Below, piece by piece: positions 44,298 through 54,268 of a stretch of 64,000 bases of DNA. A model generated the notes under the pieces. That model was not told where the DNA came from. It searched no databases and saw only the letters and a list, made by a program, of their open reading frames with translations. Position numbers and translations under genes: made by a program. Numbering within the stretch: the first letter of the stretch is position 1; every line of letters starts with the position of its first letter. The DNA is from Arthonia radiata (lineage: Eukaryota > Ascomycota > Arthoniomycetes > Arthoniales > Arthoniaceae), in assembly GCA_002989075.1 (NCBI GenBank), contig PSQN01000016.1, positions 3,116,336-3,180,335 of the forward strand, read 5' to 3'.

Positions 44298-44888
44298 ATG
44301 TCGAAATTATTCCGTAGAGACACTGACAAGGGCAAAGAGACACCAAAGATACAGCGCACCATCTCCAACCCTGTCAATACGTTGCACAACAACCAAGAAC
44401 TTACGAGACGCGAAAACGCCGTGAGCATCGGCTTCTTATTCCGCGAGAAAGGCTTGCATATGCACATGTCGCACGAGCTACACAAGAGACGTAACGAACC
44501 CGAGATCAAGAGTATTCGTTTGACGCTCGACGCCATCGTCGCCAGGGCCGAGGAGCTGTACGCGGAGGATGGTGAATTTGAGAAAAGCGTAAAAGCTGAC
44601 CTTAAAGGTTGCGAAGCCACTATTGGTGTCCTCGAGTAAGTCGTACAAAACATATGCACCAAACCTGCTCGCGTCATATCGTTGCAGTGTCGGGATTTCA
44701 GCTGACTTAACATCAGGACGTACAAGTACATCAAGAAGGATGGCGTAGAGGGCGTGGTCGGTAAGGTCGTCTACAAACACACGTCGCTCATACACCATCA
44801 CGAAGCAGTTCGCATGATCACGCACGATCCGATACTTGAGGAGCGTTTGAAGAAAGTAGGGTATTCTTGGGAAGATAATTTCATTTGA
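44298..44888 (+). CDS. Cluster-family protein, copy 9, inverted relative to the others (169 aa)
   Basis: Two exons on the plus strand: 44298-44635 and 44717-44888, joined in phase 2 (GA|G; donor GTAAGT, acceptor CATCAG). It reads MSKLFRRDTDKGKETPKIQR, LFREKGLHMHMSHELHKRRN, IKSIRLTLDAIVARAEELYA, CEATIGVLE at the intron, then TYKYIKKDGVEGVVGKVVYK, HHHEAVRMITHDPILEERLK and KVGYSWEDNFI. The second exon aligns almost without gaps with that of copy 7. The N-terminus is basic, as in other copies. It is intact and is the only clear plus-strand member. Function is unknown. Confidence 0.75.
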
Positions 44889-45131
44889 AGCTGAGATAGA
44901 TATCGCGCGTGCACTATTCACCACTTACTACAGACCAACAATGCGTTATACAAAAGTTAAATCCGTCATGGCGTGAATGTGCGCGATAAGCACACAACTG
45001 CTGGTGGCAGCGAAACAGAAAGACAACATGGGGTAACTGTGTGATTTTATGCACATTGGCTCGTGCAACACTGAGATGACTTTGGACTGGAAGGTTCTAT
45101 ATCAGCTTCCGGCCCAATTACCTGACCGCGT

Positions 45132-46358
45132 TCAGTACATCTGGAACGGGCATCCCTTGTCTGCAGACTCTGGCTTCGTCTTCTCCAGTACCACTTCCTT
45201 CGTCAGCTTCATCAGCTGCTCAGCTAGGCCCATGTCATTCGACAGCTTGCTGCCCTCTTCAAATACAGCCGGTGGGCATATGTACTCGCCGCTCTTGTGT
45301 GTGAAGGTGCTCACGAACATCATGCTCAGGCAGCCCTCGAACTGGTTCTTCTTGAAAGGCTGCATGATCTTGCTCATGCCGTAGCCGGCGAGCGGGTATG
45401 GCTCGTGGATGTCGTCAGTGCTCATCTTGGTCGCGACTATGCCTGGATGTACCGCATTTGCCAGGATATTGGGGTGCGCTGAAGTGAGATGCTTGTTCAA
45501 GTAGCGAGCGTAGAGGATATTGGCAAGCTTGCTTCGGCCATATTGAGTGTTCGGGCCGTAGTCCTTGTTGAGCTCTTCGACAGAAGCGAACTTGCAGTCT
45601 GACGGTGCTGACTCGTGCAGGTTTGATGCGGTGTTGCCGATGCGGACGACGTTGCCTTCCGAAGCTGTTTTCTTGAGAAGGGGTAGTAGGTGGGAGGTGA
45701 GGACGACATGGCCTGCAAAGTGCGGTGAGCAAAATGATGTGTATGATGAGGCTACAGTATTTACCCATGTGGTTCAGCGCCATGTGTCGATCCACATCAA
45801 CGTCAGTTCGCTGGGCAGTCATGATGCCTCGACCGGCATTGTTGATGAGAATGTCCAGTCGATCGGTGTGCTTCTTAATCCTCTCTGCCACCTCCTTGAC
45901 TTCTTGCCAGTCAGAGAGGTCACAGTGGTACCACTCAGTTTTGTTGGCAGCTTCCTGACCGAGCTCTTCCCTGATGGCGTCGAATGCGCCAGCCACGACA
46001 TCCTTGGAGACAGAGAGGATGAACAGCTTCTTGATGTTGCGGCTGAGAAGGGTGTGGGTACAGCCATAGCCGATGCCCTCAGAGCCGCCAGTGACGACGG
46101 CCACTAAAGTGTGTTAGCAATACTTCTTTGATATGCGTGTACCCAGCTCTTACCTTTCCCGTCCTGTGGAGGCACCTGGTCAAGCGAGAAGTTGTGCTCA
46201 GGTTTCGCGACAGTTTGTCCACCTCTAACGTTCTCCGCTACAGTCTTCTGAAGCGTGTCCATCGTGCTGTGGTATGGTCGACGGGGATGAATGATTGGCG
46301 AGCTTGTTCGTAGGAGCAACGATGTCAGAGGTCGGATCCTTGGGGAGAAAGAACGCAT
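45132..46358 (-). CDS. Short-chain dehydrogenase/reductase
   Basis: Three exons on the minus strand: 46358-46154, 46103-45765 and 45712-45132, 374 aa with consistent phases. The first 30 residues are Arg/Ser-rich without acidic residues (MRSFSPRIRPLTSLLLRTSS, then RRPYHST), so mitochondrial targeting is possible; an internal ATG (MDTLQKTV) would give a cytosolic form. Classical SDR motifs are VAVVTGGSEGIGYG (cofactor, TGxxxGxG), WYHCDLSDWQ, LDILINNAGRG, the Ser-Asn region NTASNLHESAP, and the catalytic YGRSKLANILYARYL (YxxxK). AVHPGIVATKMS follows. The shape is that of the retinol-dehydrogenase/WWOX-like extended group. The substrate is not predictable. It is unrelated to the neighbouring small family. 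Confidence 0.88.
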
Positions 46359-47144
46359 TCAATCTTACCAATGACTGCAAATCTACTGGTCAGCGTGAGC
46401 GGGGATCAGAGACGAACGTATTAACTGTCAAAGTTATCCAAGGCAAGTCTATGACGCGGTTCATCATGATGTTGCGCAGGTGTGGTAGGTGAGCACGTTT
46501 GCAGTGGTGCCTTCCAAACATCGTCGACCCCTTCCCGTAGAGCCTGATCTGCGAGCACTCTACAAAATCTGTCCACCTCGCGACGCTCATTGAAGACCAC
46601 GAGGGACTGGCGTGCGCGCCCGACCACAAGTTTGCGTCCATCGCTTTCGGGCAAGAAACGGCCGGCTTGTAAACACGTGATTACGCAAGATCGATCATGC
46701 CCTGAAGCTAGGCCAGCTCGAGCTTAGCGTCCCGGGCTAGCGGACAGGGGTCAAAACCGCCCCAAGATCTGATCAACTTGTTCTCATCCTGAAGACTCCC
46801 GCTCCGTTCGCACACGAAGCACTACATCTTTTGGCAGCGCTGTCATGACCTGAAACGCATGAAGCCACCTGTTCGAATGTTTCTCCACTGTAACCTCGCA
46901 ATATTTCATCCTTCCAGGTCATAGTAAGTACCCGTGTTTTGGGAGTGCCTGCTGTAAAAAAGCCACCTTCGATAGTAGACTACCCTTGTCCTGTCTCCGA
47001 AAGGCACAGCCTGCTCTGCAAATCTCTTTAGCAAGATACCGTCTCCTTTCGTACAAGCCAATCCTCTTTTTGCTCGCTTCCGTATCACTTGTGCCTTTCA
47101 TATCCAAGACACCTTTGTGCACGCCTCGACCATACATAGCAAGA
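46359..47144. other. Intergenic, divergent promoter region
   Basis: It lies between the SDR start (minus) and the membrane protein start (plus). The frame of the membrane protein is open upstream of its ATG to about 46986 but has no ATG there. No other feature is seen. Confidence 0.4.
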
Positions 47145-47879
47145 ATGACGACAGCACCGCTAGTCACGCTGGCAATCTCGGCGCTGCTCACGCCTAGATA
47201 CGTCCAGCGACTCATCTCAGAGATCGCACACCAACATCAGCCCAAGCCGCTGGTGCCATGGGCGTTGATCTTCAACGCACTGTTAATCGTCACGTCCACC
47301 ATCGTCGCGCTACCTGTCCTCACCTTCGCCGCAGGATGCGTCTCCGCTGTCCTGACAAACTACCATCTTGACGTACTAGGCTCGCCATACTGGACGGTCT
47401 ACTCACTAAACCCTCTCTGGTCTGCGCTCGGTGCATGCCTCGTGGCCACAGTAGCACGCAAGCAATACCACACCGAGAGCAACAAGCTCGTTGAGATCGT
47501 TGCCGGCTTGCTCAATATCGCTGTCACAGTGCCGGCCGCGTCGCCTTCGAATGTTGCGGCCGATGCTGCTCTCAAGATGGTTGATGGGCAGCACATCCGC
47601 CCAGCCTTCCACCAGGCCATCGCAAGCGCACGCCTTCCATCGCGGATCTTGTTAGGATGCTCAGTTGTGGTACCGTTGTACCTTGCGATCACCATCCTGC
47701 ACTTCGTGGTTGCGGATGGCGTCATGCGTGGCCACCAGGCGCACGAGCACTTCAAGGAGATCAAGGCGGACGACTTGACTCGGGATCTTAATGGGAAGCC
47801 CGCCGAAGCGGACACAAACGACGCGGATGATCAAAAAGTGATGGACGCCATCACAGGGAAGTCGCTTGGCTTCTTTTGA
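47145..47879 (+). CDS. Small multi-pass membrane protein, paralogue of the 28.9 kb gene
   Basis: Single exon, 244 aa. The frame extends 53 codons upstream, but the first ATG is at 47145 and gives MTTAPLVTLAISALLTPRYV, matching the N-terminus of the paralogue at 28909. Hydrophobic segments include PWALIFNALLIVTSTIVALP with VLTFAAGCVSAVL, PLWSALGACLVATV, VEIVAGLLNIAVTVPAA and ILLGCSVVVPLYLAITILHF. The tail is charged (EHFKEIKADDLTRDLNGKPA). No family is recognised. The spacing of helices and the N-terminal motif ALL-x-P-x-[FY] are shared with the 28.9 kb gene; overall identity is low. Confidence 0.65.
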   Translation: MTTAPLVTLAISALLTPRYVQRLISEIAHQHQPKPLVPWALIFNALLIVTSTIVALPVLTFAAGCVSAVLTNYHLDVLGSPYWTVYSLNPLWSALGACLVATVARKQYHTESNKLVEIVAGLLNIAVTVPAASPSNVAADAALKMVDGQHIRPAFHQAIASARLPSRILLGCSVVVPLYLAITILHFVVADGVMRGHQAHEHFKEIKADDLTRDLNGKPAEADTNDADDQKVMDAITGKSLGFF

Positions 47880-48282
47880 GCTATTTCTTGGGAATTTTCG
47901 GCCACACTCAAACCGGCTTCCTGAGCGTGCTGAAGGCCCCCCGAGCTCGAATGCTGAATTCGGGGTCTATCCAGCATCAGATTACAGCGAGAGGGGTCAC
48001 AGTGATCACGGATAGGAAGCTTGTGCACCATGCGCACAGCATCTGGGATGCTTCCTATTGTCACAAACTCATTGACGAGAAGTGACGAGCAGCGTTTGCA
48101 TCGTCATCATCATGGAGATCCCTCAGTCTTAGTAAGGACATAGACACACGAATTACGAAATCACAGTCAACACTAGATTTGATCATGACTCCTTCCAGCC
48201 CCTGTAAATGAGGGTCCTGCCTGGCCATGAAGCCGATGTCTAAACTCACGACCTTAACCTTTTCCTCCTCCGGCGTCATCCA
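47880..48282. other. Intergenic, possible second exon of the next gene
   Basis: The minus-strand frame 48279-48061 (LDIGFMARQDPHLQGLEGVM, then KSSVDCDFVIRV) could be the continuation of the secreted-protein candidate at 48549. I found no convincing splice pair. Confidence 0.3.
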
Positions 48283-48549
48283 CTATGTATGTGCTTCGTT
48301 CCACATCTTGCATCCTGTCCAAAAGTCCTGTTCCTGCAATGCCTCTACATTTTCGCATGTCTCCAATACCTCAGCTACGTGCGGTATCTTGTTGGTGTCA
48401 GCATCAGGGCCGATACTGGACGCATCGTTCGCACCTATTTTGGTAGCAGCAGACACAGCGCCGGTCACATCCGGGGCTGGTTTGGTAGAGGCGCCTGCCA
48501 AGGCGACGCTGGCGAGCGTCACTGCTGGGACGTGTTGTATGGTGGGCAT
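48283..48549 (-). CDS. Possible small secreted protein
   Basis: From ATG 48549 the frame reads MPTIQHVPAVTLASVALAGA, a plausible if weak signal peptide, then an Ala/Thr/Asp-rich stretch and VLETCENVEALQEQDFWTGC, KMWNEAHT and a stop TAG. With 88 codons and two Cys it could be complete. Alternatively it splices to the Cys-containing frame at 48240-48061; the one candidate junction gives an intron of only about 39 nt. No family is recognised. Confidence 0.4.
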   Translation of the reverse strand: MPTIQHVPAVTLASVALAGASTKPAPDVTGAVSAATKIGANDASSIGPDADTNKIPHVAEVLETCENVEALQEQDFWTGCKMWNEAHT

Positions 48550-49916
48550 GATGAATGTGCGCGGTGTAGGACGCTAGATCAAGCTTGATCCCTTCGTACG
48601 GCCTGCACGGTGATTCTGGTCATATCAATGTTTTGCGAACAGTCAATGGGAGCAAGTAATGGTTAGCAGACTACGTTTTTCGCTCGTCAACTACTTATCT
48701 GTAGTACGGGAAGGAGCATTACTCAGATCGAGGAGCCTGGTTGTTCATTCGGTCCCTGGTGACTTCAGTGACAGTGAGTTCTGAGTTCTTTAGCGTGCAC
48801 AAACCTGATGCATGAGGGGATTGGCATTTCAGGCCTGCCGAATCCAAGGTTTTTACTATAATAAGATGAGTATGTGAAAGGAAGACATGAAAGCGGAATT
48901 GTTGTAAATGACGCTGGTGGTCAACCCTAGAAATTCGAGCGTGCAGATTGTCACCCAAGTGACTGTTTGAGCGCAGGATACATATATCTCGCGGTGTCAC
49001 AATCGCCTGATCTTTAAAGTAGTTGCCGCTAGCGACCCGGGGCGATGCATGATACTATTGATAATGTTGCCGGCCTTTACCTAATCGGGCAATGCGCCAC
49101 TCCTGCCGATCCACCACCCCAGTCCGTTATCTCAAAAGCATGGTAAACTTTGCGTTCATGATTCATGCTGGTCTCGGCCCTACCTCGAACAGTCTCTAGC
49201 AAAGCCACACACGACAACAGCCCAGACGCCCCAAATCCCAACCATTCCTGGCCAATAGCTGGCGCCGTAATCAATAATCATGCCTTGCGAACGTATCTGC
49301 AATCATCAATCTCATCTCTCCGGTATCCTCGGTGCGGGGAAAAACACACAGCCCTTTCGCGGTCATCTCTTGTCCTGCTAGGGCACTTGATGGGGCACTC
49401 CTCTTTTGGTGGTTTAGGGTTATACCTCTTGCCCCACCTACGGTCAACAGCAGGTGAATTCCCTGTCTGAGCATGACAGGAGAGAGACGAGTGCCCCATC
49501 AAGTGCCCTAGCAGGACAAGAGATGCTTGCACTCACTTGTCCGAAACAGGGTGTTTCCACGATGTCCTCGGGGACTACTGCGCTGAGCCGCCACTCATTG
49601 GCGAGGTCCCCTTAAAGCCCGTAGTTTCGGGGAGGTGAGTCCCGCCTCACGTACCAGACATGAGCACCAGTATTTCACGTGTTCTGGCGCAATCTGGACC
49701 AGGGAACCGGTCAGAGATGAGACACCTAGCCCAACAACACGCTACTCATGACTCTGTTGGACCTGCGCAGCGATGTAAACCCCTAATAAGTCCGCGACCC
49801 CGGTTTGCAGGTCTGCATGAACAGGTGCTTGCGTAATACGTTCTGCAACTCAGGACTTCATCCGTGTTCCTGACGAAGGTACAATTACCTTGAGGCTTGA
49901 GTACGTAAGTCTCGCA
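48550..49916. other. Intergenic, 1.4 kb, containing a foldback element
   Basis: Apart from the inverted-repeat element at 49364-49525 I see no gene. Confidence 0.45.
49364..49525. mobile_element. Foldback / MITE-like element with 37-bp perfect inverted repeats
   Basis: The left arm 49364-49400 and right arm 49489-49525 are exact reverse complements over 37 bp (arm core TCCTGCTAGGGCACTTGATG), with an 88-bp spacer. The whole is 162 bp, has no coding capacity and sits in an intergenic region. Size and long terminal inverted repeats fit a miniature inverted-repeat transposable element or a foldback hairpin. No clear target-site duplication is visible (flanks GCGGT and CTTGC). The spacer holds TTTAGGGTTA, which resembles telomeric repeat by chance or by origin. 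Confidence 0.65.
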
Positions 49917-51271
49917 ATGGCTACGCAGCCGACAGCGCCCACTCCATCTCTGTCGCCGAGTTATCTTCAAGCGCACCATGACCAAGAGGTTATCATCTCC
50001 TCTGGTCTCTTTATTGCTGCTGGCACCGTGGCACTGGTGCTTCGCCTATTTGCTCGCCGTTTCAAAATCAACAGTGGCTGGGGACTGGACGATACTTTGA
50101 TTATTCTATCGTTTGTCTCTCTGGTAGCACTGTGCGCGTTCTGCATTGGTACGTTGTCCAGTGTCTCGAAGTTCCTTCTCTGCTCCCACCATTCCATTCC
50201 CTCTTGTGAACGTTATCTGACAGTCAATCAAAAGGTGCCGTCAGAAACCTGAACGTCGGCCGTCACAACGCTGCCATCTTCGCCTCGGAAGGCCCTGTTG
50301 GCTTGGTCCCAGTCTTCAAGGCCATCTTTGTCCTGAAATTCCTCTGGATTATATCAACCGCATTACCCAAGCTTTCAATCCTGGTCCTCTACCTACGCAT
50401 CTTCGGGAGCATTCGCAGAGACCGATGGGCTTGCTACGCCACGATCGCATTCATCGTTGCCGACTTTATCGCAGTGTTTGTCGCGAACGCGTTGTCCTGC
50501 CAGCCAATATCCTCGATGTGGGACGGCACTTACGCGGAGCATTGCTTCGACGTTACAGCTTTCTACGCCGCAAGCCAGGCGCCAAACGTCCTCTCCGACG
50601 TCTTGATCATGCTAATACCCCTGCCGACACTCTATGGTCTTCAGATGCCGTGGAGCAAAAAGATTGGTACGGTCATTGTCTTCCTGATCGGTAGCGTTGG
50701 GCTCTTTGGATCCTGCTACAATTTCGCGATGTACATGAGGCGTTACTCTCCAACGCCTCAGGAAGATTTTGCATGTAAGTCTCTCCTCCTACCGTCAGTA
50801 ATCTTGTATGCGCTCCGTCTCAGCAAGATTTGCCACGTCTCTGCAACTTCAGCTAACCCTTGGTCTGCAACAGGGTCCTCAGCCGACGGTTTCGTGTGGG
50901 CTGTCATCGAGCCAGGCACCTGCTTCGTCGCAGCCTGCCTCATCACTGTGAAGCCACTCCTCAACCGCGTCCTGCGCTCTCGACCCGTTGTCGCGGTGCT
51001 TGGCCCTCTCGGCTACTCAAAAGACAACTACGGCAATAAGTCAAAAGCGAGCACCGGCTGCGTGTGCCTAGACAACCTTTCCAAGAGGACCTCAGGCAAC
51101 CGTACACACGGCGACTCCGGGTGGACGCGGCTCAATGGGGAATACTATACCACAGCAGAGGCGCAGCAGAGAGCGTCGAGCACTGACGCGCTTGTTGAAG
51201 AGGGGCGCAGAGAGTTTGGGGCGATCAACGTGCAGAAAAACGTTACGATTACACATGAGACGAGGGTGTGA
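49917..51271 (+). CDS. PTH11 / fungal rhodopsin-like seven-helix membrane protein
   Basis: Three exons: 49917-50148, 50235-50774 and 50874-51271, 389 aa with consistent phases. The ATG was chosen because the upstream frame has none. Seven hydrophobic helices are visible. Family marks are GLFIAAGTVALVLRLFARRF with WGLDDTLIILSFVSLVAL in the first helices; FLWIISTALPKLSILVLYLR with IFGSIRRDRW; an extracellular Cys pair around LSCQPISSMWDGTYAEHCFD; APNVLSDVLIMLIPLPTLYG; and SSADGFVWAVIEPGTCFVAA in the last helices. The cytosolic tail of about 100 residues is Ser/Thr-rich. Such proteins are plasma-membrane receptors in filamentous ascomycetes; the ligand is unknown. There is no CFEM domain at the N-terminus. 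Confidence 0.88.
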
Positions 51272-51604
51272 GGTGCGCCGACCCTGTGATGAAGCTGCTG
51301 GGAAGATTCATTTGACGAAATCATGACGGAGGCTATTTGTTAAGTATCTGCTGCTCTGTACCATATCAAACCTGTACTAATTGCATGTGACTACCACTGT
51401 CTCCAGCGATCTGTTCATGTGGCGCGAATGATCGTACGTTTGCACCGGGCGAACCTTTCTCGCAGCCAAGTGGATACCGGAAGACACGAACGCTGCTCGC
51501 CTCATCAAAATGTCTAAAGCGACGCTCACACTACCACATACAGGCCGGCACATCGTAGTAAGTACCCTTCATTCTAATGTCACCCATGCGAGACCGATCC
51601 ACTA
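51272..51604. other. Intergenic, 333 bp
   Basis: An ATG at 51511 starts a short frame (MSKATLTLPHTGRHIV) ending at a donor-like GTAAGT. I could not splice it in phase to the next open frame. Confidence 0.3.
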
Positions 51605-52081
51605 ATGCCCTGTTGGTGGTGGCTGCCACGCACAACGCCCTGCTATGAAACCAGCATCAACTACGTCGAAACTAATACACCAATCCAAGTCCCTGTTCAA
51701 GTGACTGAACATGGTCTCGAAGCGGCGGTCACAATGCTCGTTCTCCAGCAGCCTACCGCCATCAGGCATACTCAACTCACCAGCCAGTACAACCTCTTCG
51801 TGGATGGCGCGAAGCAGCGGCTCGCGGAGCAGTCCAAAATGCCTCTGGTTTCAGAGCTTGAATTTACTGGGTTCGAAGTCGTTTCAATGCCTCGCAACCG
51901 CGGTCAGCCCTCAAACGAGCCGCTGCCGGGGCACTGTTTCACAGTGGCACTGCCGGCGAAGATTCTCCCTGCGATTTTCGATGTGGCCAGCCGCAACTTC
52001 GGGGGCTTGGGGGCTATCGTACCAGCCAACCACGGTGATCAAGTCGAGATCTTGAACCCTACTTCGCTAACAGGATGGTGA
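51605..52081 (+). CDS. Hypothetical protein, 158 aa
   Basis: The open frame from ATG 51605 reads MPCWWWLPRTTPCYETSINY, VETNTPIQVPVQVTEHGLEA, LTSQYNLFVDGAKQRLAEQS, then LEFTGFEVVSMPRNRGQPSN, CFTVALPAKILPAIFDVASR and ending LNPTSLTGW. From about residue 20 the composition looks like real globular protein. The first residues do not, so a 5' exon may be missing. I do not recognise the family. No membrane segment or targeting signal is seen. Confidence 0.5.
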   Translation: MPCWWWLPRTTPCYETSINYVETNTPIQVPVQVTEHGLEAAVTMLVLQQPTAIRHTQLTSQYNLFVDGAKQRLAEQSKMPLVSELEFTGFEVVSMPRNRGQPSNEPLPGHCFTVALPAKILPAIFDVASRNFGGLGAIVPANHGDQVEILNPTSLTGW

Positions 52082-52196
52082 AGACCAGAAATATCACTAT
52101 CACTTAGGACTGGGTTTGCGATGACACGCATCGTCTTCAGCGAAAGGAAGCAAGACTTGGTTTTCATAAATTGCACACACCCCAAAGACGACATAT

Positions 52197-52676
52197 ATGA
52201 CCTCTGACTCAGCTATGATATGCCCCTGTATCCTGCTGCGATTATCTTTTCTTCTGAGTAAGCCTAATTCTGGCTCTCATGACCCTCCTCATACTATGAA
52301 CCGAACTTCGAAATATGCACGAGTACAGCAAGACCTTGCTTTCGACCATAAAACAATCTACCACGAAGAATATCAGAGGCAGAGTGCTTATATTCATACG
52401 TCGCGCCTCGTCTTCACCGGCCAAGAGCGAATACATCAATCAGATCTTGTCGAATACCAGGCCAGGGGCACGGAGCTCCTGCTAACAACTGTCTCGATGT
52501 ACAACGCCGCCTGCTCGATCTACATGAGCCTGGCATTCTCAAACGTATCGGATGGTCGCCGAACTAATAGAGCGATGACCAGCATCACCACATTCCACTG
52601 CAGTGAACGGCCCGCAAGGAGGAACACCTCCCTGGAATTCACATACGGGGTCAGGCGCGCGACGCTTATCTTTTGA
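52197..52676 (+). CDS. Hypothetical protein, 159 aa, doubtful
   Basis: Open frame from ATG 52197: MTSDSAMICPCILLRLSFLL, then HKTIYHEEYQRQSAYIHTSR, LVFTGQERIHQSDLVEYQAR, TVSMYNAACSIYMSLAFSNV and ending ARRNTSLEFTYGVRRATLIF. The order of a His-containing strand, a Tyr-containing helix and a late F-T-Y strand vaguely recalls the 30-45 kb family, but there is no intron at the conserved place. It could equally be chance. Confidence 0.3.
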   Translation: MTSDSAMICPCILLRLSFLLSKPNSGSHDPPHTMNRTSKYARVQQDLAFDHKTIYHEEYQRQSAYIHTSRLVFTGQERIHQSDLVEYQARGTELLLTTVSMYNAACSIYMSLAFSNVSDGRRTNRAMTSITTFHCSERPARRNTSLEFTYGVRRATLIF

Positions 52677-54170
52677 TCCCCTGAATCTTTATCGGTGTCT
52701 GTTCAAACTGGATGTTTTGCGCAAAGTTCCTATCAACAACTGTGTCGTTACATCACTCTTGAATGCCCAACACGCCGCTTTTGTAGTACCGATCAATCAG
52801 CGCTGCGAGAAGACCGCACCATAGAAACACACTAAATTTCAAGTATAGGGAAAAGCTACAGCTACAGCTGTTTGACGCAGTCACTTCTAAGTTCTCTGCG
52901 AAGTAAACCCTTCGACCTGATGAAACTCCGAGGGGACGTCTAGCTGACACAGGTTCCATGCAAGATTGCGCAGCAAAATCCGCTGCAGACTGGGCGTATG
53001 CTGCCCGTTACAAAATTCGACGTGCGCTCAAAAGCTTGGTCGTGCTGGATCAGCTGAACGAAAGCAGAAGCCCGTTTCATTGCCATCAGTCTTTGCCGCG
53101 CGCAAACACCCCTTTTCATCCTGCTCGCAGGTATACTCCTCGCTTGCTCCAATACAACTACCATCAACATTCCACAGAAACCTTGCCTTACCTCACTGGA
53201 AATCAATTGATATCCTTTCGCCAAGACCCTGCAATTGGAAGACAATTCTGCACAGCGAGAGAGAGGACATATAGACCGTGCCCTCCAGCAATAGTACTGT
53301 TGGTCTGCCGAAATACTTCGCGGAAGAGGGGCTGATCGAGACCTCCTTGTAGTTTATACGCAGTGTATTGCGTCACCTTCCTACAGCTCTTGCACTTATT
53401 CGTGCTTAATAATTGCACGTTCTGAAGACGCCTTGCTTCACCAGACGCGCGGTCCTCTTGGGCTTCATCACCATTTCCAGATCAGAAACGAGCATAGTGT
53501 CTGCACCGTTTACTTTCCCGCTACTACGACAATGTTGGAAGCCCCTGAGGAATAGCCAAGGCGGAGAACCATCTGGACGTTCATCTTATGATGCGAATAC
53601 ACCTTTACGTCAGAATGCAGTGAAGAGGGTGCGGTGCGGCTCAGGGTAGTCCTGTGCACAGTCCCATCCGAAGAAGGTATCTAGCATGTTCCTCACGGTT
53701 CTTGCCAAGTTACGACCTAGGGTACTGTTGTCGATGTATGTTGTCCGTACAGTCATGTGAGCTGCAACAATCTGCGTTTTTGCAATTACAGCGTTCTCTC
53801 ACGACTTCAGGGGCGGACTGGAAATGACCGGTATACAATGACAGCCCCCGGGTGGTGTCGAAATTCCAGGTCAGCCGTGCTCCACGATTAGCCACCAGCG
53901 TTCAGTAATGTTCGTCATCATCGCTATGCAGCAACTGGCTTAGAGCCAGGCTCACTGTTTTCCTGCAACACTTTCAGGTTCTCCACATCCGCACCGAGAA
54001 AAGCGATAGACGTTATGCTGCCCCTCTGTCAGTTTCGTATCAAAGCCCACCGCATTCGCAACTTGCTTCGTTGAAATTTATCCGTGTTGTCGCTGACGCA
54101 TTTGGTTTATTGCATCATCATGTGTCCATGGATTTCGTGGAGCGAGTACTGGGTGCAAACCAGCACGCAC

Positions 54171-54268
54171 GCTTGCACGCGCTGCTCTGCTAGGGGCCAA
54201 GCTCTTAGCCTCTGAGGGAGTTTGCTAATTTGAGCTGACTCTGGGCGGCCGTAGCTGATTCGGCGTCA
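54171..54268. repeat. Diverged dispersed repeat, copy 1
   Basis: It shares ordered blocks with 55471-55565: GCTTGC, CTGCTCTGCTAGGGGC, CTCTGA(G/A)GGAG, then CGT(A)GCTGAT-like and CG(G/C)C(G)TCA ends. Overall the two are strongly diverged. The nature of the element is unknown. Confidence 0.4.

Noticed and set aside
49364-49525. Reading the 37-bp inverted repeat as a transcription terminator
   Set aside because: Intrinsic hairpin terminators are bacterial. The arms are too long, the loop is 88 bp and there is no U-tract; this is a eukaryotic nuclear sequence.
52958-53335. 125-codon plus-strand frame and its antisense partner 52940-53245
   Set aside because: Neither strand is protein-like; both are open over the same stretch and there is no ATG context or motif.
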